This document shows, in pieces, positions 14,978 through 23,582 of a stretch of 45,895 bases of DNA (positions are counted from its first letter, which is position 1; each line of letters starts with the position of its first letter). The position numbers were made by a program, and so were the translations under genes. Source of the DNA: an uncultured Prevotellaceae bacterium (lineage in GTDB: Bacteria; Bacteroidota; Bacteroidia; Bacteroidales; Muribaculaceae); NCBI GenBank assembly GCA_900318335.1, contig ONKF01000033.1:1-45895 (forward strand). Reading direction: 5' to 3'. A model generated the notes under the pieces. The model ran no database searches and had not been told where the DNA came from. It was given only the letters and a program-made list of their open reading frames with translations.

Positions 14978-15103
14978 ATTCAGTTTATAGTTAATAGTTA
15001 ACAACTGATAGTTGGTTTCGCATCAACTATGACTGGGAACTTGAGGCTACAGACTAATAACTATTTAGTACGTTCACTCAGGAACAGGTGTGACGGAAAG
15101 CAA

Positions 15104-17125
15104 ATGAAGAAAAGAAAAAGACTGACGGCAGCAGTGCTGGCTTTATGCGCGTTTGCGGCTGTCAATGCACAGAATGACATCTGGATCGAGGACATCCTGG
15201 GTGGCCTCACGGCATCGTTTGCCTTTAACCAGGACGATATGGGCTCGCAAATGCAGCTCAACGGCCTGGGCAACTCCTATATCCTGATTCTGATTGACGG
15301 CAAGCGCATCCACGGCGACGTGGGCGGGCAGAATGACTTGTCACTGATTGATCCGCAGAATATCGAGAAAATCGAGATTGTGAAGGGTGCGTCGAGCGCG
15401 CTGTATGGCTCGGACGCCATTGCCGGCGTGGTCAACATCATCACCAAGAAGCACCGCGAGGAGGGCCTGCTGGTCGAGAACACGACCCGCGTGGGCAGCT
15501 ACGGCGACGTGCGCCAGCACAACGGCCTGGCGCTGAATTACGGCAAATTCAGCAGTTACACCAACTTCCAGTTGCAGCACAGCGACGGCTGGCAGAACAC
15601 GACTGTGGAGCATACCGAAGGCTCGGAGCCGCCCATTACCGACTCCCGTAACAAGACCGTGAACCGCCACACCAACTGGCAAATCGCCGAGCGCCTGACC
15701 TACCAGCCGATCAAGAACCTGGAACTCTATGCCGAGGGAAGCACCTACTGGAAACGCATCTACCGCGTGAGCGGCCGTCACCCCCACTATGACGTCAAGA
15801 CCTGGGACATGGAGTACCACAACGGCTCGGCATCGGTCGGCGGCAAGTGGAGCCGTTCCAAGACCGACTATATCTCGCTGGATGTGGACTGGCACCGCCA
15901 TGCCTATTATTACTACTACACCGCCACGACGCTCGTCGAGGACTACGAGAAGAGCGCCGGGACGCCCTATTATCCCTATTTCCCGTATCTGCCCGACCAG
16001 AAGGAGTTGCAGAGCGACCAGCAGCGCACGATGGCGGCCCTGAAGGGCGTGTTCACCTTGCCCAAAGAGAACATCCTGAGCGCCGGCATGGAATTCCGCT
16101 ACGACTGGCTCCATGCACCCACGCGTGTCAAGGGCGGCAAAGCCAGCGACTGGACCGCTGCCGTGTATGTGCAGGATGAGTTCAATCTCATCCCCAACGT
16201 GAACATCACCGCTGGCCTGCGCTTGAATCAGAACCAGCAGTTCGGCACAAAACTGACGCCCAAGGTATCGGCCATGTGGAAACCCGGAAACGCCTGGCGG
16301 TTGCGCGCCACGTGGAGCCAGGGCTTCAAGACGCCCGCCATACGCGAACTGTTCTACCGCTACGTGCGCCAGATGAGCGGTACCTACCTGTATCTGGGCA
16401 ACACCGGCCTCAAGCCCCAGTCGAGCAACTATTTCTCGCTGAGCGGCGAGTATGGCTGGCGCGGCTTGAGCGTGACCGTCACGGGTTATTACAACAAGGT
16501 CAAGGACATGATTGCCCTGGTGACCATCCCCAACTATCAGGCCCCCGACGAGTACATCATCCAGTATGACCCCGTCAAGACCCGCCAGTACCAGAACATC
16601 GAGGACGCCAAGACCTGTGGCGTTGACGTGAACGTCAATTACCAGTGGCGGGAGTTTGCCTTCGGCTTGGGCTACAGCTACCTGGACACCGATGCCAACC
16701 AGTATGACACCAACCACGACCAGATGCGCAAAGTCACCATCGACGGCATGGCCCACCACAAGGGCAACTGGTTTGTCACCTGGGGTCACCGCTTCTCGGG
16801 CGATTACCGCCTGGGTGTGGGCATCTATGGCCGCATGTCGAGCAAGCGCTATTATCAGGACGACGGCGACGGCAAGGGTTACCAGACCTGGCGCCTGTCC
16901 ACTACCCACGACCTGGGACACTTCAAGGCTACCACCTGGCGCGTGGAGGCCGGGGTGGACAACATCTTCAACTACTGTGACCGCACGCCCCACGGGCTGC
17001 ACCTGGGCACGACCACTCCGGGCCGCACGTGCTATGTCTCGTTGACCATCCGTTTCAACCAAGGAAAGAAACTTTCTAATAAATATAAGTCTAACTATAA
17101 ACAACAAAACAATGATGAAGATTAA
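15104..17125 (+). CDS. TonB-dependent outer-membrane receptor lacking the TonB box and early plug
   Basis: A riboswitch-controlled porin-type receptor, presumably for corrinoids or a related tetrapyrrole. I take the ATG at 15104 (MKKRKRLTAAVLALCAFAAV, a signal peptide) rather than the earlier frame opening. After NAQND the chain jumps straight to IEDILGGLTASFAFN and GSQMQLNGLGN, which are normally about 40 residues further in. The TonB box (usually a DEVVVT-like segment) and the first plug strand are missing; the receptor at 18305 keeps them. The rest of the plug (ASSALYGSDAIAGVVNIITK) and the 22-strand barrel look intact. The barrel's usual terminal strand (CYVSLTIRF) is followed by an AT-rich extension of about 20 codons that runs into the next gene. 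Function is doubtful unless TonB coupling is replaced. Confidence 0.88.
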   Translation: MKKRKRLTAAVLALCAFAAVNAQNDIWIEDILGGLTASFAFNQDDMGSQMQLNGLGNSYILILIDGKRIHGDVGGQNDLSLIDPQNIEKIEIVKGASSALYGSDAIAGVVNIITKKHREEGLLVENTTRVGSYGDVRQHNGLALNYGKFSSYTNFQLQHSDGWQNTTVEHTEGSEPPITDSRNKTVNRHTNWQIAERLTYQPIKNLELYAEGSTYWKRIYRVSGRHPHYDVKTWDMEYHNGSASVGGKWSRSKTDYISLDVDWHRHAYYYYYTATTLVEDYEKSAGTPYYPYFPYLPDQKELQSDQQRTMAALKGVFTLPKENILSAGMEFRYDWLHAPTRVKGGKASDWTAAVYVQDEFNLIPNVNITAGLRLNQNQQFGTKLTPKVSAMWKPGNAWRLRATWSQGFKTPAIRELFYRYVRQMSGTYLYLGNTGLKPQSSNYFSLSGEYGWRGLSVTVTGYYNKVKDMIALVTIPNYQAPDEYIIQYDPVKTRQYQNIEDAKTCGVDVNVNYQWREFAFGLGYSYLDTDANQYDTNHDQMRKVTIDGMAHHKGNWFVTWGHRFSGDYRLGVGIYGRMSSKRYYQDDGDGKGYQTWRLSTTHDLGHFKATTWRVEAGVDNIFNYCDRTPHGLHLGTTTPGRTCYVSLTIRFNQGKKLSNKYKSNYKQQNNDED

Positions 17126-18206
17126 ATCTTTACTGATTGCCATGATGGCAGTCTGCCTGACCATGGGTTTCACCTCTTGCAGTGACGACAAGGACGATCC
17201 CATTGAGAACAACTACACCATCTACCAGAAAGCCGTTACGCAGACCGTCAAGAACCAGAAGAAGCATGACAAGGCTATCCTGCTGGTTGCCTTCGGCTCG
17301 ACCTGGGAGCAGGCTTACAACGCATTTGATGCCACTGTCGAAGCCTACAAGAAGGCTTTCCCCGGTTATGACGTGTACCTGTCATTCTCATCAGCCATCT
17401 GCATCAACCGTGCAGCTGCTGGTGAGAACGTTGATCCCCGCAACTTCTATGCTCCTCCCTTCTGGCTCAACGCATTTGCCGAGGTTGAGTACATGGAGAT
17501 CGTCGTTCAATCGCTGCAGGTGATTCCCGGAGAGGAATACACCCGCGTGATCAACTACATCAAGGACTTTGCCAACAACGCCAACGGTGACATCAGCGAC
17601 AAGTATCTGTCGATCGTTGACCTCAAGTTAGGTGTGCCCCTGCTGCAGGATGCTGAAGCCGACATTAACCTTGTTGCCAGCGAGCTGAACAAGCTCTATA
17701 AGGACAAAGCTAATGAAGGCGTCGTTGCCTTTATGGGCCACGGTAACCCCGACTCCTATGACACCTACAAGGCCAACATTCGCTACACCCAGCTCGAGGA
17801 GGCCCTCCAGCAGTACAATAAGAACTACTTCGTGGGTACTGTTGATATGATTGACAACTTCAAGACCGACGTCTATGAGCGCATGCTTGCTGCCGGTATC
17901 ACCAGCGGTAAGGTGTATTGCCACCCCCTGATGTCGATTGACGGTGACCACGGCCACAACGACATGGCAGGTGACGACGATGACAACTGGGACGGCGAGA
18001 AGTTCACCCCCAACGAGGAGGGTGAGGTTGAGGACACCTCCTGGAAGATGTACTTCCAGCACCTGGGTTATGAGTGCAACAACTCGACCATGATCGAAAA
18101 GGGTCTGCTGGAACTCCCCACCATCCGTCAAGTGTGGATGAACCACACCACCGACGCCATCAACGGTGAGCCTCTGGATTTCTATCACAGCAAGAATCCC
18201 GAGTAA
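17112..18206 (+). CDS. cbiK: Lipoprotein sirohydrochlorin cobaltochelatase (CbiK family)
   Basis: A 364-residue class II chelatase inserting cobalt into sirohydrochlorin, the first step of the anaerobic B12 route. Core motifs are LLVAFGSTWEQAYNAFDATV, FMGHGNPDSYD (His about 210) and HPLMSIDGDHGHNDMAGDDD (metal/catalytic His about 280). The N-terminus is a lipoprotein signal (MMAVCLTMGFTSC, lipidated Cys about 23), so the enzyme sits in the periplasm or outer membrane, not the cytoplasm where the later enzymes act. Periplasmic CbiK homologues are known in some anaerobes. There is an acidic insertion (about residues 286-312) after the active-site histidines. It overlaps the receptor gene by 14 bp (start in ATGATG), which suggests translational coupling. 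Its place between two outer-membrane receptors suggests a role in metal or tetrapyrrole handling at the cell surface. Confidence 0.93.
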   Translation: MMKIKSLLIAMMAVCLTMGFTSCSDDKDDPIENNYTIYQKAVTQTVKNQKKHDKAILLVAFGSTWEQAYNAFDATVEAYKKAFPGYDVYLSFSSAICINRAAAGENVDPRNFYAPPFWLNAFAEVEYMEIVVQSLQVIPGEEYTRVINYIKDFANNANGDISDKYLSIVDLKLGVPLLQDAEADINLVASELNKLYKDKANEGVVAFMGHGNPDSYDTYKANIRYTQLEEALQQYNKNYFVGTVDMIDNFKTDVYERMLAAGITSGKVYCHPLMSIDGDHGHNDMAGDDDDNWDGEKFTPNEEGEVEDTSWKMYFQHLGYECNNSTMIEKGLLELPTIRQVWMNHTTDAINGEPLDFYHSKNPE

Positions 18207-18217
18207 ATCAATTCAAT

Positions 18218-18289
18218 ACTACGAATTACGCGAATTAAACTAACAGGCTTTGACGCGAAACGTTTGTTCAATTGGCGTAATTCGTGGTT
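18218..18289. repeat. ACTACGAATT inverted repeat, copy 1
   Basis: ACTACGAATTACGCGAATTA on the left is mirrored by AATTGGCGTAATTCGTGGTT on the right, a hairpin with about 30 bases between the arms. Related copies lie at 26981-27041 and 36039-36110, all in gaps of the corrinoid locus. Confidence 0.8.
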
Positions 18290-18304
18290 CGAATGTAAAG
18301 ACTC

Positions 18305-20371
18305 ATGATCAAGAGAATCCTATTAACTACAGTGGCACTCCTCACGTGGAGTGCCACATTTTCCCAAATCCACAAAATGGAACGCAGCGACTCGTCGATG
18401 ATGAGCCGCACTTATACCTTAAATCCTGTGGTCGTGACCGGATCGGGTCACCATCAGCGACTGAAATCCACCGCCACTCCCGTCCATGTGCTCAGCAGCC
18501 AGGAAATCAAGGAGCAGGGCATCACCACCTTTGACGGTGCCTTGACCCGCATGATGCCCCAGGTGTCGATGGCTCCCAACTCGATGGGTACCTTCCTGAG
18601 GCTCAATGGACTGGGCAACAAGTATATCCTGATACTCATCAACGGCCAGAAACTGTCGGGTGACATCTCCAATAATGTGGACTTGAACCGCATCAACATG
18701 GCACGTGTGAAGCGCATCGAGGTGCTCGACGGTGCCGCCTCGTCGCTCTACGGTTCGGACGCCATTGCTGGTGTCATCAACATCATCACCGACCAGCCCA
18801 CGCGCGACTTGGTGAGCGTGACAAGCGACACCCGTGTGTCGGGGCACGGCCAACTGACCGAAAACATCGCCCTGGACATCTACAAGAACGGCTTCGGCTC
18901 CTATACCTCGTTCTCGCGTGACCGTGCCGACAGTTACCGCATCAACGATGTGGAGTATGTCAAGGGCTCGGATACCGAGACCCAGCCGACCATTGCCCCG
19001 TTCTTCACGGGCTACCGTGCCAACCTCGTGGGCCAGAAGTTCACCTATGCCCCCAATAAGCACCTGGCACTGAATGCGGGTATCGACTATTCCTACAAGA
19101 TTACCGACCGTCCCGAGACCCGCGCTGACATCACGGGCGGCACCGACTATGAGATGCGCTACAAGGGCCTGCGCTGGAACGTGGGCGGCATCTACAAGTT
19201 CACGAGCCGCAACTCGTTGCAGGCCGACTTCACCGTCGACCGTTTCCGCTACGGCAAGCAGTATGACGTGGCCACCAAGACCTATGCCATCGACGATTAT
19301 GTGCAATCCAAGAAACAGCGTTCGATGGAAGCCCAGTTAAAAGCCATCCTGGGACTGATGAAAAACTCCACCACCATTCTGGGAGCCGACTGGCGCAAGG
19401 ACTATCTGACCGCCACCTCGGGCAACATCGACCAGAACGCCTATACCGCAGCCGCCTTTGCCCAGCACGAGATGCTGTTCTTTGACCGCTTGACCGCTAC
19501 GGTGGGCTTGCGACTGACCTATCACGAGACCTTCAACTGGCACCTCACCCCCAAGGCCACGCTGATGTATGCTCCGGGCAACTTCCGCCTGCGTGCCACC
19601 TATTCGGCCGGCTTCCGTGCTCCGGGTCTTGACGAACTGTATTACCACTATTTCTCGGTTAACCGCGGCAAGGCGCAGATTATCTTCGGCAACAAGGATC
19701 TCAAGCCCGAGAAAAGCAACTATTTCTCGCTCAACGCCGAGTACCGCAGCAATCTGCTTGCCGTGAGCGTGACGGGCTTCATGAACCGCATCAACGATAT
19801 GGTCATCAGGGACAACATCGACGTGGACGCTGCCTCACTGGCTATGCTCCAGGCCGAATTTCCCGAGATGACCGATGACCAGGCCCAGAAACTGGAGCGC
19901 TACTCGCTGTATAAGAACAGCGACAAGGGCGATGTCAAGGGCGTGCAGGTCAACATTTCGGCCAACCTGTTCAGGGGCTTTAACCTGTCTGCCAACTATG
20001 TTTACACCTATGCCCGCAGTTGTAGCGGAGGCCAATGGACCCCGCTGGAACGCAGCATCCGCCATGCAGCCACCGTTGCAGCCAACTATTTCCACAGTTG
20101 GGGCAATTACGGCCTGAACGTGAACATAAACGGGCGCTTGCAGTCCAAGACCTACTATCCCGACTATGAGGATGCTCCTGGCTACGGCGTCTGGAACCTG
20201 AACACAACCCACTCGTTTGACGGGTTGAAGCATCTCTATCTGGAGCCGAGCATCGGCATTGACAACATCTTTGACAAGGTGGACCGCCGCATCGACTCGA
20301 CCAACCGCAAGTATGCCCTGTACTCACCTGGGCGCATGCTCGTGATTGGCCTGAAATTGAAAATCAAGTAA
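18305..20371 (+). CDS. TonB-dependent outer-membrane receptor (intact)
   Basis: A 688-residue receptor. It has a signal peptide (MIKRILLTTVALLTWSATFS) and a TonB-box-like TLNPVVVTGSG at about residues 37-47. The plug starts STATPVHVLSSQEIKEQGIT and includes ASSLYGSDAIAGVINIITDQ. The 22-strand barrel ends in MLVIGLKLKIK. It is related to the receptor at 15104 and belongs to the HmuR/BtuB-like group. As the third gene of the riboswitch operon it probably carries a corrinoid or cobalt-tetrapyrrole across the outer membrane using TonB energy. A strong terminator follows. The 98-bp gap to cbiK holds a dispersed inverted repeat. Confidence 0.93.
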   Translation: MIKRILLTTVALLTWSATFSQIHKMERSDSSMMSRTYTLNPVVVTGSGHHQRLKSTATPVHVLSSQEIKEQGITTFDGALTRMMPQVSMAPNSMGTFLRLNGLGNKYILILINGQKLSGDISNNVDLNRINMARVKRIEVLDGAASSLYGSDAIAGVINIITDQPTRDLVSVTSDTRVSGHGQLTENIALDIYKNGFGSYTSFSRDRADSYRINDVEYVKGSDTETQPTIAPFFTGYRANLVGQKFTYAPNKHLALNAGIDYSYKITDRPETRADITGGTDYEMRYKGLRWNVGGIYKFTSRNSLQADFTVDRFRYGKQYDVATKTYAIDDYVQSKKQRSMEAQLKAILGLMKNSTTILGADWRKDYLTATSGNIDQNAYTAAAFAQHEMLFFDRLTATVGLRLTYHETFNWHLTPKATLMYAPGNFRLRATYSAGFRAPGLDELYYHYFSVNRGKAQIIFGNKDLKPEKSNYFSLNAEYRSNLLAVSVTGFMNRINDMVIRDNIDVDAASLAMLQAEFPEMTDDQAQKLERYSLYKNSDKGDVKGVQVNISANLFRGFNLSANYVYTYARSCSGGQWTPLERSIRHAATVAANYFHSWGNYGLNVNINGRLQSKTYYPDYEDAPGYGVWNLNTTHSFDGLKHLYLEPSIGIDNIFDKVDRRIDSTNRKYALYSPGRMLVIGLKLKIK

Positions 20372-20388
20372 CCTTATATTATGACATT

Positions 20389-20424
20389 ATGGAGGTTTGT
20401 CGTGAGACAGTACCTCCATTTTTT
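20389..20424 (+). terminator. Terminator of the riboswitch transport operon
   Basis: ATGGAGGTTTGTC and GACAGTACCTCCAT form a near-perfect stem around GTGA, followed directly by TTTTTT. It lies 18 bp past the receptor stop codon. Confidence 0.85.
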
Positions 20425-20566
20425 AATTTGTAAAAGCGGTACATCTCAACTCAGACTCACGACAAGACGCTAAGTTTTTGGGTGAGAAGACAATAAATAC
20501 AAAAAGGACAAATGTTTTTATCATCCGCTCACTTTTGCATCACGCTAAGTCGCTAATCAGCAAAAT

Positions 20567-21053
20567 TTTATCATCGCCCCTATAGCCGCTGCCATGGCCG
20601 TGGCCGCAGGTGCCATGCAGGTGGCCGCCATCAAAAAGCAGCAGCAGGCGAGCCAGGCCCAAGGCTACGGAGAGGGCGGTTTCACCCGCAAGGGCCGTGC
20701 AGACGAGGTGGCAGGCGTGGTCCATGCCGGGGAATGGGTGGCGAGTCAGAAACTGGTCGCTTCACCCGTTGCCCGTCCTCTGATCGAGGCTCTGGACTAC
20801 GCGCAGCGCACCACTCGCCTTGCACCAATTTTCAAGGTCAATCACCGCGCCGATGGCTTTGGCCCAAAGCCAACCGCAGGTGATTGTCCAGGAGAGTAAA
20901 GACTTGAAAGAGATTATCGCCCGTCTCAACGAGCGATTGGACGAGCCCTTCGTCACCGCGGGCACCGTGACCGGCGACAAGGGCATAAAGCAGGCGCAGG
21001 ACGAGTACCAGCGCCTCATGAACAATAAATCACCGAAAAATAAAAGAAAATAG
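20567..21053 (+). pseudogene. C-terminal fragment of a phage tail tape-measure gene, frameshifted
   Basis: From 20567 the frame reads IIAPIAAAMAVAAGAMQVAA then GYGEGGFTRKGRADEVAGVV and HAGEWVASQKLVASPVARPL. This is the typical end of a Bacteroidetes phage tape-measure protein. Near 20825 the frame slips; the next frame continues SRSITAPMALAQSQPQVIVQ and ESKDLKEIIARLNERLDEPF to a stop at 21053. There is no start and the upstream bulk of the gene is missing. Its last 165 bp are duplicated at 22481-22646. Confidence 0.85.
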
Positions 21054-21206
21054 AAGAATTCAATCATGGTATTTTTATTGGCTTTTGGGGTTCAAAACAA
21101 TGCCGAATTAACTGCATTTTCCCCATAATGAATATTTTGTTTTTTACATGTTTGAATTTCAGTTATTTACAAAATGCAAAATGAACTCAAAAAACTACCG
21201 AATTTC

Positions 21207-21237
21207 TTGGAAAATATGTTAAAATGCAGTATCTTTG
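21207..21237 (+). promoter_or_regulatory. Promoter of the dockerin-FISUMP gene
   Basis: TTG at 21207-21209, a 20-bp gap, and TATCTTTG at 21230-21237 fit the Bacteroidetes consensus. The leader would be about 100 bases. Confidence 0.7.
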
Positions 21238-21342
21238 CTATCGACTAGTGATGCCATTTGGCAAAAAATACCCATTTAGGTATTGTAGGAAAGAAAGGGC
21301 ATTCATATTTTTGTGCTGATATTAACTAAAACAATATACACT

Positions 21343-22215
21343 ATGAAGAAGATTACTGGTTTATCACTTATTCTGTTGTTGGTAATGTGGCTCATTCCGT
21401 TGAATGTTCATGCCGATAACATAGCTGGTGATGTCAACAATGATGGTGAAGTCAATATTGCTGACGTAAACACTGTTATCGACTATATTCTTGGCGACAG
21501 AAGTCGACTGAGTATTGATGTAAATGGCGACGGCGAGGTCAACATTGCCGACGTGAATGCAATCATTGCCATTATACTGAATGACACATCGGCGTCAGAG
21601 GAACATGAGTACGTTGACTTGGGCCTCCCCAGCGGTACGCTGTGGGCAACCTGCAACGTGGGTGCCGATACCCCTGAGGACTACGGCGACTACTTTGCCT
21701 GGGGCGAGACAGAATCTAAGGATGTATATAACTGGGATACCTACAAGTGGTGCAATGGCAGCGAAGGTACGATAACGAAGTATTGCATTGATGACAACCA
21801 TGGTTATAATAACTTCACTGATGGCAAGACAGAGTTGGATTTTGCCGATGATGCAGCATATGTTAACTTTGGTACTTCTTGGCGCATGCCAACTTGGGAG
21901 CAAGCGTGTGAGCTAGTTGAGTATTGCAGTTGGACGTGGACATCAAAGAACGGTGTACATGGTCAGTTGGGAACCGGCCCGAATGGAAACTGCATCTTCT
22001 TACCCGCTGCTGGCGGCCGTTGGAACCAGTCGCTCTACCACGTGGGATCATGGGGCGTCTATTGGTCCTGCACGCTTAGCCCTAGCTACTCAATAGGCTC
22101 CACTTCCAACGTTGCATGCTGTCTGGGCTTCTACAAGGACGACATTCACTGGTACGGCAACGACTATCGCTTCTTCGGGTTTTCTGTCCGCGCGGTTCGC
22201 ATCTTGCAGAATTAG
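21343..22215 (+). CDS. Exported protein with N-terminal dockerin and FISUMP (paralogous surface) domain
   Basis: Starting at ATG 21343, the protein has 290 residues. A signal peptide (KKITGLSLILLLVMWLIPLN) leads into two dockerin F-hands, GDVNNDGEVNIADVNTVIDY and DVNGDGEVNIADVNAIIAII. A FISUMP domain follows, with the signature YVDLGLPSGTLWATCNVGAD, then YFAWGETE, WRMPTWEQ, and the ending FFGFSVRAVRI. FISUMP domains are frequent in secreted lipoproteins of gut Bacteroidales; their function is undefined. The gene has its own promoter and lies between two pieces of phage tail genes, so it may be cargo carried by the former phage. Confidence 0.9.
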   Translation: MKKITGLSLILLLVMWLIPLNVHADNIAGDVNNDGEVNIADVNTVIDYILGDRSRLSIDVNGDGEVNIADVNAIIAIILNDTSASEEHEYVDLGLPSGTLWATCNVGADTPEDYGDYFAWGETESKDVYNWDTYKWCNGSEGTITKYCIDDNHGYNNFTDGKTELDFADDAAYVNFGTSWRMPTWEQACELVEYCSWTWTSKNGVHGQLGTGPNGNCIFLPAAGGRWNQSLYHVGSWGVYWSCTLSPSYSIGSTSNVACCLGFYKDDIHWYGNDYRFFGFSVRAVRILQN

Positions 22216-22284
22216 TGCAGCAGCGTCTTTTCAAGGTCTAATCGGATGGTTTACTTTTGTCAAAGTAATCCAACCGATTTTCTT

Positions 22285-22482
22285 ATGATACTGACGATAA
22301 ACGGAAAACAGGCAGCGCTGAAGAAGGGGTCTTCGATAGAGTATGTCTCGGAAAACCGCATCTTCACCGATGCCGACGACTACAGCATGGAGATAGAACT
22401 GCCCCTGGCAGACTGTCCGCAGAACCTTGACATCTTCGGGATGATCACCCGCAAGGATGTGGACACTGGCGACATCAAGTCC
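22285..22482 (+). pseudogene. N-terminal fragment of a phage tail-region gene, copy 1
   Basis: Reads MILTINGKQAALKKGSSIEY and continues to MITRKDVDTGDI, where it joins the tape-measure tail at about 22481 out of frame. It is nearly identical to 23583-23780. In related phages a gene of this kind lies just downstream of the tape-measure gene (inference from the arrangement here). Confidence 0.75.
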
Positions 22483-22646
22483 AGGAGAGTAAAGACTTGA
22501 AAGAGATCATCGCCCGTCTCAACGAACGATTGGACGAGCCTTTCGTCACCGCGGGCACCGTGACCGGCGACAAAGGCATTAAACAGGCGAAGGACGAATA
22601 CCAGCGCCTCATGAATAATAAATCACCGAAAAATAAAAGAAAATGA
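22481..22646 (+). pseudogene. Tape-measure tail fragment, copy 2
   Basis: Starts at GTCCAGGAGAGTAAAGACTT and reads ESKDLKEIIARLNERLDEPF through LMNNKSPKNKRK and a stop at 22646. It is about 95 percent identical to 20891-21053. The shared sequence starts sharply at the junction, so it marks a recombination point. Confidence 0.8.
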
Positions 22647-22667
22647 GAGTTTAGCAAAGATTTTTGC

Positions 22668-22675
22668 TACCTTTG
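22668..22675 (+). promoter_or_regulatory. -7 box of the aspartic protease gene
   Basis: TACCTTTG at 22668-22675, 32 bp before the ATG. It directly follows the phage fragment, so the promoter came with the cargo gene. Confidence 0.6.
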
Positions 22676-22707
22676 CACATCAAAATCAGAAAGATAAATC
22701 GGAATTT

Positions 22708-23502
22708 ATGAAGAAATCAATATTAGTAGGATTACTTTTGCTACTACAAGGTATCGCTGAAGCACAAACCATCGATATTACATATCAGGACAACCACATT
22801 TATCTTCCTTGTCAGGTTAATGGTAAAGATGCAAATCTCGTCTTCGATACGGGAGCGGAACTCATCTATCTTGACAGCACCTTTATTGCCTCCAGCGGAC
22901 TGACTTTCAAGCAGGTTGGTCAAGCGAATATAGGCGGAGCCGGACTTGAAGTCAAGAAGACAAAAATCATCTTCGGCGAAGTCGCTGTCGCTGTGGGAGG
23001 CAAGACCTATACCCCACAGTATGTTCCACTGATAAATTTAAGACCCATCCTTGGTGCTGATGCCGACGGGTTATTCGGATTAAAAGAGATTGGAGACAAG
23101 GTTATCTGTATTGATGTCCAAGACGGAAAGATGTCATTTGCCGACAGGGTGACTGCGGACATGACGGACGGCTTCACAAGGATTCCGATTGAGTATGCTT
23201 CAGGTCGGGTGCTGATTCCCTTTACGATCATGGTCGGTGAAAGACAAACCATCTCGGGTAAGGCCTTGATGGATATGGGTTCAGGACAAGGGCTGGAATT
23301 TACAAGCAAAACAGCCGCTAAGTACCATCTGGAACAAATTGAGGACAAGATACCCTTTCACTATGCACACGGCGGTATCGGCGGCGAATCGTCTGGCTAT
23401 GAATTTACCGTTACCACAAGTTTGAAGTTAGGCGATGTGGAAATTGTTTTCGTGGTTTTGGACTTGAAGAACAAGAGCCTATATCTAAAGAAAATCCAGT
23501 GA
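22708..23502 (+). CDS. Exported retropepsin-like aspartic protease
   Basis: A 264-residue protein with a signal peptide (KKSILVGLLLLLQGIAEAQ) and a duplicated aspartic-protease fold. The first lobe has the canonical LVFDTGAELIYLD (Asp about 47). The second has ALMDMGSGQGLEF (Asp about 190), where the usual DTG/DSG is DMG. Each lobe is followed by the hydrophobic-Gly element (ADGLFGLKEIG in the first). Proteins of this type are common in Bacteroidetes as periplasmic or surface enzymes; substrates are unknown. The changed second motif may lower activity or simply be a family variant. It sits between two phage tail fragments and has its own promoter, as the dockerin-FISUMP gene does. Confidence 0.85.
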   Translation: MKKSILVGLLLLLQGIAEAQTIDITYQDNHIYLPCQVNGKDANLVFDTGAELIYLDSTFIASSGLTFKQVGQANIGGAGLEVKKTKIIFGEVAVAVGGKTYTPQYVPLINLRPILGADADGLFGLKEIGDKVICIDVQDGKMSFADRVTADMTDGFTRIPIEYASGRVLIPFTIMVGERQTISGKALMDMGSGQGLEFTSKTAAKYHLEQIEDKIPFHYAHGGIGGESSGYEFTVTTSLKLGDVEIVFVVLDLKNKSLYLKKIQ

Positions 23503-23582
23503 ATTCCAATTTATCGGTACGTCTTTTCACAGCATACGCGGTTGATTTACCTTTGCATTAAGTAAATCAACCGCTATTCTTT

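Noticed and set aside
15341-17212. 623-codon open frame on the minus strand opposite the TonB receptor
   Set aside because: GC-rich antisense shadow; the plus strand encodes a recognisable plug and barrel.
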